Assembly: GCA_000277445.1 (NCBI GenBank)
Contig: AJWJ01000310.1
Span: forward strand, 1-27,225
Reading direction: 5' to 3'
DNA: 27,225 nt
DNA from: Polysphondylium violaceum
Taxonomy: Eukaryota; Evosea; Eumycetozoa; Dictyosteliales; Dictyosteliaceae
The notes beneath the pieces were generated by a model. That model was not told the DNA's origin, searched no databases, and saw only the letters and a list, made by a program, of their open reading frames with translations. A program made the position numbers and the translations under genes. Positions 7,841-17,775 of this stretch are shown here, in pieces. Position 1 is the first letter of the stretch, and each line of letters opens with the position of its first letter.

Positions 7841-9763
7841 TTATTTATTTATAAATATAGCTTTGGAACGAGAAGGTCGCAAGACTCTACTCATTTGGTA
7901 GCATACATAAGAGATGAGCTTTTCCATCCAACCTCGGTTTTGGATTTCTTCGAGCGTGATTTCTCGACAGATGAGCAAATCTTTGTCAAATTGCTTTTCC
8001 ATTTGTTCGGCGATGCTTGGATCGACAAACGATAGATTGACCTCGAGGTTCTTTTGAGACCATGTATCAAGGTTATAGGATCCCACCGAACTATATATAC
8101 CGTCGGCAGTCATGGTCTTGGAGTGGAGGGTCAGTGTTTGCATCTCATAGATCTTTACACCACGACTGAGAAACTTGTGGTATATGTGTCGACTTGCATA
8201 CCTAAACCAAGGCACGTCGCTCAAACCGGCTGTAATGATTCGCACGTCGATGCCACGATTGGCTGTATGAATGATTTCATTACGAAGACGGATGGGAGGT
8301 AGGAAATAGGGTGTTGTGAAATAACAGTGGTTCTTGGCGTTTCTCAGCGTCAATACAATGGCTTTCTGTATCTCTCTACGATTGCTGAGTAGATTACTCT
8401 GTTGAATTTGCACAAATACATTATTGATCACAGCAGGTTTGCCATCCTCTTCATCTTGTTTCTTTTGCTCCACATCATGCAAATCATCCAATATCTCTTC
8501 ATCAATATTATCTTCCTCCTCCATATCGAATCTCGTATCAAGTTCACTTTCATCAATAATAAAGTCTTGATCATCTTCATCTTCTTCGGCAAAATATATA
8601 TCTTTATCCAACAAAGGTCCATCCATCTTTACATCTCTATCATTGTTTCTCATCACCTTTTTTCTATTTATCTGTTCTTCAAAGTACTCTAATATGGATG
8701 CCTCCTTTTCTTCTTCTGTTTTCTGTAATCTATTGTTATTGTTATTGTTATTATTATTATTATTATTACTACTATTTACTGTTCTTTCTTTATCTTGTTG
8801 AAGATCATCGTCATCTTCTATATCTATCTCTTGTATTCTACTAGTATTATAACTTGGATGCTTCTTGTTGAATCTATCGAAATTCCTACTGGGGGCCAAA
8901 ATAGTTTCGATGGGTCTGTCAAAGGGAAACACATCATCGTCGAGCTCCTCTAGAGAGGCAGCAGCGAGGGCAGAGGATATCTTTTCGCTTTTCAGTCTTT
9001 CAAACTCTTGATTTGTTTCTTGCAACTTTAACGATCTACTGATGGAATCATAGAACACTCTACTAAAATCCTTTACAATGGGCCCAACCACCTTTGCATG
9101 AGTGTCACGGAAATAATCGACACCACCTGTTATTTTCGAACCGGCATACTTGCTCGACAAATTCATACCACCACAGAAGCCAATCTTTTTGTCGGCAACC
9201 ATGATCTTTCTGTGGTTCCGCATACTAAAGGGCTCCATTCTCGTGATATTCACCGGATTGAATGAATAGATTTCACCGCCCTTTTGTCTGAGTGGATAGG
9301 TTTCAAAGTCTGATAGAGACATACTACCAATAGCATCTGTCATAAACTTTACCTGAATTCCTCTCGATTGTGCCTTGGTCAACAGATCCAATGTATATCT
9401 TCCAACCTCATCTGCCTCAATTGTATAAGTTTCAATTTGAATTGATTCTTTTGCCTACATACAGATAATATATATAAGTATGATATACACCAACAATATA
9501 GAATGTAATATCATAATACAAATACATACACTATCTATTGTTTCCCATATGGAACCAAATGCATGTTCACCAGTAAATAATATACTGACGGTATTACCTC
9601 TGCTATAGTAAGGATTCAAACCAGTCAATCTCTGTGTTGTCTTTTGCCATGATGTATAAACTTTTTTCCAAACTGGATTATCTTTTAGATTTTGTCGAAG
9701 TTTTACTTGATTAGACTTAAACATCTCCTTTATGGAGCCATAGTTAAACTTTTTCATCATCAT
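7841..9763 (-). CDS. Phospholipase D superfamily enzyme, cardiolipin synthase-like (two HKD motifs)
   Basis: Two exons on the minus strand, 9763-9530 and 9454-7841, flank a 75-nt intron (GTATG...TAG, phase 0), giving 615 residues. ATG triplets at 9763, 9760 and 9757 are possible starts. Both catalytic HxKxxxxD motifs are intact: HRKIMVAD at residues 159-166 with GGMN downstream, and HSKTMTAD at 522-529 followed by GSYNLD. This arrangement fits bacterial-type cardiolipin synthases (CLS_pld), reported as the cardiolipin synthase of Amoebozoa. Such enzymes make cardiolipin by phosphatidyl transfer; a general phosphodiesterase or phosphatidyltransferase remains possible. The N-terminus is rich in Lys, Gln and Asn with few acids and could target mitochondria (inference). 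Residues about 224-419, between the two halves, form an acidic, Asn-run-bearing insertion not expected in bacterial homologues. Confidence 0.87.
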
Positions 9764-10158
9764 TATTGTTGTTGGTGTTATTCATTGAAGTGTTATAACA
9801 CAATCATATGGTTAAAATTGGTATTGGTATGGAAACAAAGTCTAATGATTTATATGTATATCAAGTGTATGTGTGTATGTGTGAGTGTGTGAGTGTGTGA
9901 TCATGTGTATGGTAATACTGCACACAAACACTTATTAAAAAAGATGAAGAATGCGTGTCCTTTCAAAGAATTGGTCAAAAAATGAAAAAAAATAAAAAAA
10001 ATGAAAAAAGGAAAAAAATAAAACTGCGCAAAATTTAGTTCATTGATTGAGACTACCACCGAGATTGATACAACAGATGTATCATATTAAGTGAGTTTGC
10101 CTATGTTCTAGAAAAACCAATATCAAAGAATGTACATTGATAATATATAAATAAAATT
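9764..10158. other. Intergenic region between the PLD-like gene and the J-domain gene
   Basis: About 395 bp: the promoter side of the PLD-like gene and the 3' side of the J-domain gene. It holds a TG/GTGTG-rich stretch (about 9855-9905), A-rich runs near 9980-10022 and no convincing ORF. Confidence 0.5.
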
Positions 10159-11298
10159 TTATTGATACTCTTCTGGATTTTCATCATATTCATCATCCAA
10201 TCTTTCTCCTTCTTCAAAAGCGTAATCTGCAATAAATCTGTAAACGAGGGATGGGACAAGACCACTAAAGAACTTGGATAAACCTTGGGTTTGATAGATT
10301 GATAAAACTGTGTTTTTGAGAGACAAAGCGCCAAGTGAGGCGACAGTGGCACCTGATTGAACGACACCCAATAAACGGTATTGGTATTGGTATAATACAA
10401 CATCAAAGGGACACAACAAGAGTGTTGGAATGCCTGAAGTAAAGAGTTGATATGAGCTCACATACGAGATGTAACGCCATAGCTTGGATTGGGGATTCTT
10501 GATGTACTTTTCAAAAGACTTTTCACGGATCTTGTTGAATATATAGTTGAGACCGAGATCGACACCAACAGTGAGTGCATAGATGCTGTATCCATACCAG
10601 AGATTCTTAAAATCAAACTCTTTGTCTTTGGCGCCTCTCAAGAGTGCAGGCACGAGTGCGCCCAGTGTGAGCGAGGGATTCATGACAATCAAATTGGAGA
10701 TGAGTGTGGCGGGATATCCAAGCACCTTTCCAATGCCAATAGGGGCCAAATAGGTGCCTTGGAGTCTCTTTTCAATCAAAGAGTGGACAAAATCGGTGAG
10801 TGTGGTAAACACAGTGCCCCTGTACAGCGAGTATAGGCCACGCTCTCTGAACACTCTCCATGGGCTATCGCTCAAGCCACCCTTTACTCTAGGTCTAGCC
10901 TTACATATAGTGTCAAGATTGTGGAATGGAAACGAGGCTACAGAAAGACCCAATGTAAAGAGTTCATACAACACCATTCTCTTATTGGCACCTGTTCTTC
11001 GGCTCTCTTTGGCAGAGAATTTATAAGTGTCGTACAAATATCTTAATCTCTCGTTTGACAATACCTTGTATGCAGGAACAATCATTGACATTCTTTCACG
11101 ATCTTGTTCAGTGGCATTGGGGTTCTTGTCTGGATGATATCGTCTGGCTAAATCTCTATATTGTTTTTTAATCTGTTCAATTGACACCTCTTCATCAGCA
11201 ATCTCCATAATTAGATATAAATTTGCTTCTCCATTAAATGTAGCAGACATAATCTCTGTAATCTCTTCATGTCTTGGTGGTGCATGTAATGGATTCAT
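10159..11298 (-). CDS. J-domain protein fused to a degenerate mitochondrial-carrier-like region
   Basis: A single exon of 379 residues. The start is ATG 11298; the in-frame upstream part is Phe/Lys low-complexity read from A/T runs. Residues about 25-92 form a J domain with the HPD tripeptide at 55-57 (YHPDKNPN), which stimulates Hsp70 ATPase. Residues about 105-362 look like the three-repeat mitochondrial carrier family. The first repeat has FHNLDTICKAR, a carrier-like Pro/Asp/Lys/Arg signature, then RGLYSLYRG. The third has PFDVVLYQYQYRL, where the usual Lys of PFDVVKxR is Tyr, followed by GLSKFFSGLVPSLVYR. The middle repeat is weak. The lost signature residues argue against ordinary solute exchange. 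A membrane-anchored Hsp70 co-chaperone in a mitochondrial membrane is an inference. The C-terminus is acidic (DDEYDENPEE). Confidence 0.83.
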   Translation of the reverse strand: MNPLHAPPRHEEITEIMSATFNGEANLYLIMEIADEEVSIEQIKKQYRDLARRYHPDKNPNATEQDRERMSMIVPAYKVLSNERLRYLYDTYKFSAKESRRTGANKRMVLYELFTLGLSVASFPFHNLDTICKARPRVKGGLSDSPWRVFRERGLYSLYRGTVFTTLTDFVHSLIEKRLQGTYLAPIGIGKVLGYPATLISNLIVMNPSLTLGALVPALLRGAKDKEFDFKNLWYGYSIYALTVGVDLGLNYIFNKIREKSFEKYIKNPQSKLWRYISYVSSYQLFTSGIPTLLLCPFDVVLYQYQYRLLGVVQSGATVASLGALSLKNTVLSIYQTQGLSKFFSGLVPSLVYRFIADYAFEEGERLDDEYDENPEEYQ

Positions 11299-11700
11299 TT
11301 TTTTTTTCTTATCCAAATATATAACTCTAAATCTAGATATGTATCTAAAATTTGACTCGTTTTTTTTAAATACAAAAAAACGATTAAAAAAAAAAAAAAA
11401 CACTCTTTTTTCAAAAAAAAAACATACCATATGCATAAAACTTTAAATCAATATGAAATTTTGTTTTCAAACACTGTGAAAGGTAGGTGCCCTATCTTTT
11501 ACTGTTTTTGATACAAAATTTCGAATTGATTTGTTTTATCTCTTGTATAAAAAAAGATCAAATTGGTGATACCAAATTCCTTCTATCAGAATATTCAGGT
11601 TAATGATATCAAACACCCCCATAGCTTTAATAAATTAATTTAACAAGAGTGAAAAAAATAATACTATTTACATTTTATTAATCTTTTATATAGAGGAGTA
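11299..11700. promoter_or_regulatory. Upstream region of the J-domain gene and 3' flank of the DNase II gene
   Basis: About 400 bp, AT-rich, with T runs (11299-11309 and near 11360) and an A run (11386-11400) typical of dictyostelid promoters. No ORF or structured element is seen. Confidence 0.4.
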
Positions 11701-13772
11701 TTAAACCAACTTTGCTACAAAGTCAGCAAGAGGTAAAGTACTATCAATAAGTTTTTGGAGTTTATCAATTTTATCTTTGGTCTCATCAACACCTGGATCA
11801 TGTTTTGGTTTTTTACTACCACTAGGTCCATCATCATCACTACTGCTATCTCCTTTTTTTCTTTTACCACCACCTTTGGGTGTAGGGGTGGGATTTAGTT
11901 GTCCTTGAGGATCAAAGATAAAGTAATGCTTTTCAGCATTCAACGAGTCCATAGACGTTGCAATTGTTTTGGTGTTTAAAAAATTTCCATCGAGTGCGGC
12001 TTTAAAATTGCCAGACAAGGTTTTAATAATATTATCGTTTTGTTTGAATTGAGAGCTATCTTGAGCATGCTTTTCTTCATCACCAGTATCATCATCGTCA
12101 ACGTCGTCATCGTCATCTTTGTACAAAACGTCATCATCTTTGATAGCAATATCGCTGAGGATGTTTTGTAAAGCTTTTCTAAGACCATTTGATTTAAAAC
12201 AAATCAAAAGTGAGGACTTGATCCCAATTTTTCCATCATAGTATAGATTGCCTCCACTACTACAAACATTCCATTTGTCTGTGGATTGCTCTTTAGTTTT
12301 GAATCCAATTTTACTGTGTTCTTGATTAGAGTTGCCTCTCCAATAAAATGTATTGCCATGAGCTTGAATCGAGAAAGTGGGTGACTTGATTTTGGTTTTG
12401 ATACTAGAGTCTTTATTCAACCACCAACCATCTTTTTTAGAATTGACCCAAGTAGAAATAACAAATTCCCTATCAGCATCTGTAAAGCGGGGTTCCTCAG
12501 AGCTCAATACCAAGCTCTTCCATATATCAACTACCTTTCCTTTACCCCCATTGGATTCATCATTGCCATTATTGATTCTCATGTAATAGATATAGTCACC
12601 CACCTTGAGTTCCTTGTGGACATAGGATTTATCATCATCTGGTCTCTTATGCTTCAAATTGGCCTTGTGTTTGGGATAGCTGACAAAGCCATGACCACTC
12701 AATAAACCCCCGGTTTTAAAGCTATCCTTGTCATTGTATTTACCAGCATAGATACCTTTGTCAGAGAGGTTGGACAAAAATTCAACCATACCTTTAACAA
12801 CATTGTTTGGTCCATCACCTTTGTCATTGTCGTCCATTAAACTAGAACAAAAGATTTGTTGAGATGGTTTAACAGAGGTGGTGTAGAGGAGAGAATATAA
12901 TTCATAGTCATAGGTTTTGTATCCCAATTGAGTTGGTTTTGAAGTATCATCATCATATTTTGATCTTCTAGCACGAGTGTCATCCGCAACTTCATGTTTT
13001 TTAATATAATACTTTCTTCCAGGAATATGATAGGGCATAACATTGGGTCCGAAAAAGTTTCTTCTCCAGCCAAAAGTGGTAAAATACATTTGAACCAATG
13101 GATCATCCTTTACATTTTTGATTTTATCATTTAAAATGGGTGGATTCATACCTTCTTTCCATGGTCCATTTGGGAACTTTGGAAGTGAATGTTGAATAAT
13201 AATACCTCCCTTAGCTTTTTCTTTACTCCATCCAATAATACCCTATTTAAAATAGAAGTATTTATTAATATTTTTAATATTAATTAGTAATTAAATTATA
13301 ATAATAATATATACCTTTTCATGAGCACCAGCTTGATAAAATGAACTATCAGTAATTGCTTCATCAATTAAAATATGATCATTATATGCCAAAAAACCAG
13401 TATCTTTTGGTGGTTTATTTCCATCATCCGTTGTAGAGTATGGCAATAGAGTAGCTCCAAAAGCACTAGATTTAGATCTTAGATAATATCCAACCTGTAA
13501 TTCTTTTCTTGTTAAAATAAATCAAAATAAACAAATCAAGTAATACATACACTAAACTTATCTATAGATTTTTGATCCATATCAGAGTCATAGTAATAGT
13601 ATAAATCACTAAAGCCACGTATTTTGATTATCCACCACCAAGCAACATCTTTTCTTTGACCAGTAATAAGCTCATCACTTTTACAAATTGGGTTTTCAGT
13701 TGATGATGAGGATATTGTGTTTATGAAAAAACCCAACACTAGTATTAAAAAGAGAATATATCTTTTATCCAT
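11701..13772 (-). CDS. Deoxyribonuclease II family protein with a long charged C-terminal tail
   Basis: Three exons, 13772-13551, 13494-13315 and 13242-11701, are separated by 56- and 72-nt introns, both phase 0, giving 647 residues. The start ATG 13772 opens a signal peptide (MDKRYILFLILVLGFFINTIS). DNase II landmarks follow in order: VAWWWIIKIRG (like DWFVVYKLP of animal enzymes), YYYYDSD, FLAYNDH, the first HxK motif HEK at 132-134, HSLPKFP with His152, and the second HxK motif HSK at 443-445, followed by WNVC. The two HxK motifs build the phospholipase-D-like active site of this metal-independent acid endonuclease, which digests DNA in lysosomes. The family usually ends near 350-400 residues. 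Here about 147 extra residues carry an Asp run, then GGGKRKKGDSSSDDD and KKPKHD. A role in degrading ingested bacterial DNA is inferred. Confidence 0.87.
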
Positions 13773-13845
13773 TACTAATGATTTTGTATTATAATAATAA
13801 TGTGTAACAAATGCTTGAGTATTTAAAGTAATCGGAATCATTAAT

Positions 13846-13902
13846 TATTGTTTATTATTATTGATTATTGATTATTATTGATTATTATTGATTATTATTT
13901 AT
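13846..13902. repeat. Short tandem array of ATTATTGATT-like units
   Basis: Imperfect repeats of TTATTGATTATTA. This is AT-rich simple-sequence DNA, common in dictyostelid intergenic regions. Confidence 0.6.
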
Positions 13903-13925
13903 TTTCAAACAATTGAATTGTAAAT

Positions 13926-13950
13926 AGCACTATCAACTATTTATAGTGCT
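13926..13950. repeat. Inverted repeat in a divergent promoter
   Basis: AGCACTAT at 13926-13933 and ATAGTGCT at 13943-13950 are exact reverse complements around 9 nt. It lies about 155 nt upstream of the DNase II start. Possible dimer binding site; inference. Confidence 0.4.
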
Positions 13951-14399
13951 GCAAATTTTATTACAAATTACATTATTATTAAATTTAAAAAAAAACAACC
14001 TAATCAATCAAGAGTGATATTTGTGTGCCAACCCTATCTTTGATAAATCTCAAACCTTCTGTGCGTTGGTTTTTATTTGCCTCCCCAACATAAAAAAAAG
14101 AAAACCTAAAATGAAAATTCGCATATACCCCCAATAAAATTGATCAAAAAAGAAAAAGGAAAGTGTGAGAGTGTGGGTGTCTTTAAAGAAATCAATTAAT
14201 GAATATCATAAAGCATCTATAATGTATAACAAACCAATGCTCTGCACTACAATACACACAATACACAACAAGAACTTTGCTGATGTGGTCCATCCACAAA
14301 ACCTGAAAAACTTTTTTTATTTTTTTATTTTTTTTTTTGCTTAATTAATTGATTCACTTGATCTCATATGATAAATTATTGATCTTAGATATATGAAAT

Positions 14400-15793
14400 A
14401 TGAGTAGTAATAGTAATAGTAGTAGTAGTCGTAATAAAATAGAATTACTATCATGTGTATCACAAAACTACTCTTGGGGTAAACTTGGACATGATTCAGT
14501 GGTAGCACAATTATTGGAAAAAGGGACAACCAACAACAATAACAAGAGCATCGATCAACAACAACCCTATGCTGAACTATGGATGGGATCACATCCATCG
14601 GGTCCTTCAAAAATACAACAATGTAATACAAATTTAATAGACTATATACACAAGGTCAAACAAGAGCAGGGAATTAGCTTGATGGGCGACACTGTAGAAA
14701 AACAATTTTGCAATGATTTCCCTTTTCTCTTTAAAGTACTTTCTATTAGAACTGCATTATCGATTCAATCACATCCAGATTGCAATTTAGCCAAAGTATT
14801 ATTCAAACAACATCCAGATATCTATAAAGATCCCTACCACAAACCAGAAATTGCCATTGCCATCACACCCTTTGAAGCACTCTGTGGCTTTAGACCCTAT
14901 GATCAAATCAAAGATTTCATTAAAACTGTACCTGAACTATCAAATTCTTTACCAAATAATATATTAAATGGTATATAGATATACTTTTAAATCTAGATCT
15001 AAATCTAGATCTCAATACTAATATCTATCCTATCTGTATATCTATCTATATATATCTAGATCATAGTGATTGTAAAGATTTATTGAAATCAATTGTTACA
15101 AATCTATTAAATGCTAAACCTGAACTAATAGCACTGAATTTAAAGACACTTGAACAAAGATTAACACAAAAACAAGAACAAGAAAAATTGGATAAATTGG
15201 TGATCAAGTTACACCAACAATATCCTGGAGATGTTGGCGTATTTTTTGCATATCTTTTAAATTACCTATGTCTCGATAGAGGACAAGCTATATTTCTCGC
15301 TGCAGGTGAGCCTCATGCCTATATATCGGGTGACTTGGTCGAATGCATGGCACCCAGTGACAATGTTGTGCGTGCTGGTTTGACACCCAAGTTCAAAGAT
15401 GTCAACACCCTTACACAGATGCTCACCTACACTACAGGATGTCCGGGAATCATCGAGCCCATTATCACTGATCCTTGCTCGGGACACCTCTCATTCCAAC
15501 CCCCTGTCGACGAATTCCAAGTTGATCTCTATGACTTTTCCCGTCTTTCCCCCAACCAAAACACAATCGCCGTCGCCTCAAATCCTGGTCCATCCATTCT
15601 CCTCGTTCTCCAAGGAGACAACATCACCATTGAAAACGACAAACTCACATCCAACAACCTCACCAACATCACCCAAGGCACCGTACTCTTTGTCCCCTGT
15701 GATACACCATTACATCTCATCAACAACAACAATTCCACTAACCAACCTGTACTAATCTATCAAGCATCTGTCAATCAACGTGTATTTCAATAA
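14400..15793 (+). CDS. mpi: Mannose-6-phosphate isomerase, type I
   Basis: Exons 14400-14970 and 15060-15793 are joined by an 89-nt intron in phase 1, giving 434 residues, close to the 420-440 usual for eukaryotic type I enzymes. I chose acceptor 15059 because it restores the frame, giving ILNDHSDCKDLL across the junction; the next AG at 15066 does not. The enzyme interconverts mannose-6-phosphate and fructose-6-phosphate in the cytosol, feeding GDP-mannose for N-glycans and GPI anchors. Zinc-site motifs are intact: QSHPD at 123-127, HKPE at 147-150 and GEPHAY at 273-278. The catalytic Arg lies in VVRAGLTPK at about 295. AELWMGSHPSGPS near residue 58 is a further type I signature. Small Ser/Asn-rich (residues 3-10) and Asn (45-48) runs are dictyostelid decoration. 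The intron is built of repeated ATCTAGATCT units. An AATAAA overlaps the stop region. Confidence 0.96.
14998..15060. repeat. CTAGAT/TATCTA simple repeat inside the mannose-6-phosphate isomerase intron
   Basis: Units of AAATCTAGATCT and then TATCTATC/TATATCTA fill most of the intron, with self-complementary AGATCT and CTAG cores. It is low-complexity intronic sequence. Confidence 0.5.
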
Positions 15794-17775
15794 AAATGTA
15801 AAGTAATACTATATATCTAAAATTATAATTATCTATATCTCTCTCCCCCCACACATCTAACCTTCACACACCTGCACCTCTTTTCTTGAAAAAAAAAGGT
15901 TCTTAAACTTGCAGAGTTGTGGTTTTGCAAGTTTACCTATTATATATAAATTAACATTATCCACCATTTCTTTTTTCTTTAAATATATATATTCACCAAA
16001 AAAAGGCAAAAATATTATGTGTATTGAAAGTGGGGTGATTACTACTTTTTGCCAAAAAATACAAATATCTGTCTGTTTTTACCCCCAACACACCCACTGT
16101 AATGCATTATCTGCAGAAAATTTATTGTTTTTCTTGGTACCCACTTCAATTATCTTTTTTGAAAATTCTAACTTCACCTAATTTATAAATAATATTTTTG
16201 ACTACCCAAAGACAAACTGTTTTGTTTAGACAATAATAATAATAATAAGAAAACACACACATATCACCACACCCACAATCAACTTTCGCATTCTTTTTAT
16301 TTTCCACACGAACAACTCAATATATTTATGAACACAAAATGAATGTGGTGTGGTAGTGTGGGTGAATGCATTCACACACACACAATACCAAACAAAGAAA
16401 GAGTTTTCTTTTATTGAAACCATTAAATTAAAATACAATTTGTTTAATAATATGCTTGCTCTATTAGTTTAATGGATTATAATTATCGATATTGTTATTG
16501 TGTTATGAGTGAATACATATACAACGCAAAGAGATAATAAAGAAACCTAGATTTTTATCTTATTATTGTTGTTACATTCAACCCACACCTACGCAACCAC
16601 TTTTACTATCTGCGTCATCTTTTATTTATACCTCAATCTATATTTATACAACAACAACAGTTTAATTTATTTTGTTAATCCACACCACCTCTATGTTAAA
16701 AGATAGTGTTTGCAGCTATTGCCATAAATCACTATCTATCTTTTTTGGTTACCAACAACAACACCAATACCACCTCTTATAGTATAATATATTTCACACG
16801 ATTACCCCATAAATTAATATTAGTATTACCACACTCTTTGTATCACACAACCTGCCCGCCCGCCTGCCATATTTATCTACTGTACCATCATTCAAAACTT
16901 TAATTGTCAATATTCAAAGTCTACAACTATTGATCTCTTAACAACAAACCAATCCCAATCAGAATATACATTTTATACTCTTTTATATAAATATAGTCTG
17001 GTGTATAAAATTATAAATATCCACCCCCCACACATTAGCACACACATTCACACACCCTTTACTCAACTCTAATAGTATCAATCTATCTTTAACTATCAAC
17101 ATCAGCTGCAGCTACTACCGCACGCGCATCAGTACTCTCTATATCTCACCACATCCATCATCAACTTTTAGTGTTGTTAGAGTGTGTGGTTAGTGAATAA
17201 TAATATTAATAATAATATTATACTTTTAAATTATATATAGTTTTTTAAATTCTTGCGTTCATTTAAAAATATTTATTGTCCTTTGTTTGTTGTTTTGGTG
17301 GTGGTCACCTCTTTTGATTAATTTACACATCATATTATTATTTTTATAATTATTATATTTGTACCAATATCATTTTAGTATTAATGTTTATATGTGTGTG
17401 ATTAATTACCAACAACAGCACCAACACAACTAGTATTCTATTTAATTTTATTATTTAATTAAATTAATAATATTATCATTTATATATATTATTTATTCCA
17501 AAATACATTTTTATTTTTTATAATTTCCCATTCCGTCCATATCCAAATTATAAACAGCAACTATAGTGTCAATCATTTTTATTCACACAACACACACACA
17601 TAGTAATTGGGAAATTGTTCAGCATTGCTGTTGATTGACCATACCAATCGTAAATCATTTTATATACAAAAAGATCATTTTATATCATTCAATTATTTTT
17701 ATAAAATATCTTTAGCTATCTATCTATTTTCCATACCCGTTTATCTATATATTACAAATACCATATATTTAAAAA
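15794..17775. other. About 2 kb intergenic region with no recognisable gene
   Basis: This is the longest gene-free stretch of the window. It is AT-rich with many CACACA and CAACAACA tracts on the plus strand, poly-T stretches and scattered TATATA. Frames of 65-90 codons occur at 15909-16181, 16226-16438 (minus) and 16706-16903. They show no domain, signal peptide or typical codon bias, so I do not call them. No tRNA-like B box (GGTTCGANTCC) was found. It probably holds the promoter and 5' region of the membrane glycoprotein gene; a long spliced 5' UTR or an untranslated RNA cannot be excluded. Confidence 0.5.

Larger units (their letters stand above)
13773..14399. promoter_or_regulatory. Divergent promoter region between DNase II and mannose-6-phosphate isomerase genes
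   Basis: About 630 bp. It contains repeated ATTATTGATTATT units (about 13846-13902), an inverted repeat AGCACTAT (13926-13933) / ATAGTGCT (13943-13950) with a 9-nt loop, A-rich tracts, and a T-rich tract at about 14310-14339 before the isomerase ATG. No coding potential was recognised. Confidence 0.5.

Noticed and set aside
12270-12305. Apparent loss of the second DNase II HxK motif (reading TDK in STDKWNVC as the site)
   Set aside because: The site is HSK about 13 residues earlier (443-445); TDKWNVC aligns with the downstream W-x-C region. Both HxK motifs are intact.
7841-13772. Functional link between two nearby phospholipase-D-fold enzymes (PLD-like and DNase II)
   Set aside because: They belong to distant families with different substrates and compartments, and a J-domain gene lies between them; treated as coincidence.
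16226-16438. 70-codon minus-strand ORF in the 2-kb gap
   Set aside because: It reads CACACA and TATT repeats, with no domain, and the C-rich hydrophobic content follows from simple repeats.
16806-16812. CCCATAA, like the upstream element of Dictyostelium small RNA genes
   Set aside because: No conserved class I RNA 5' or 3' motifs were found downstream; a 7-mer alone is not enough.
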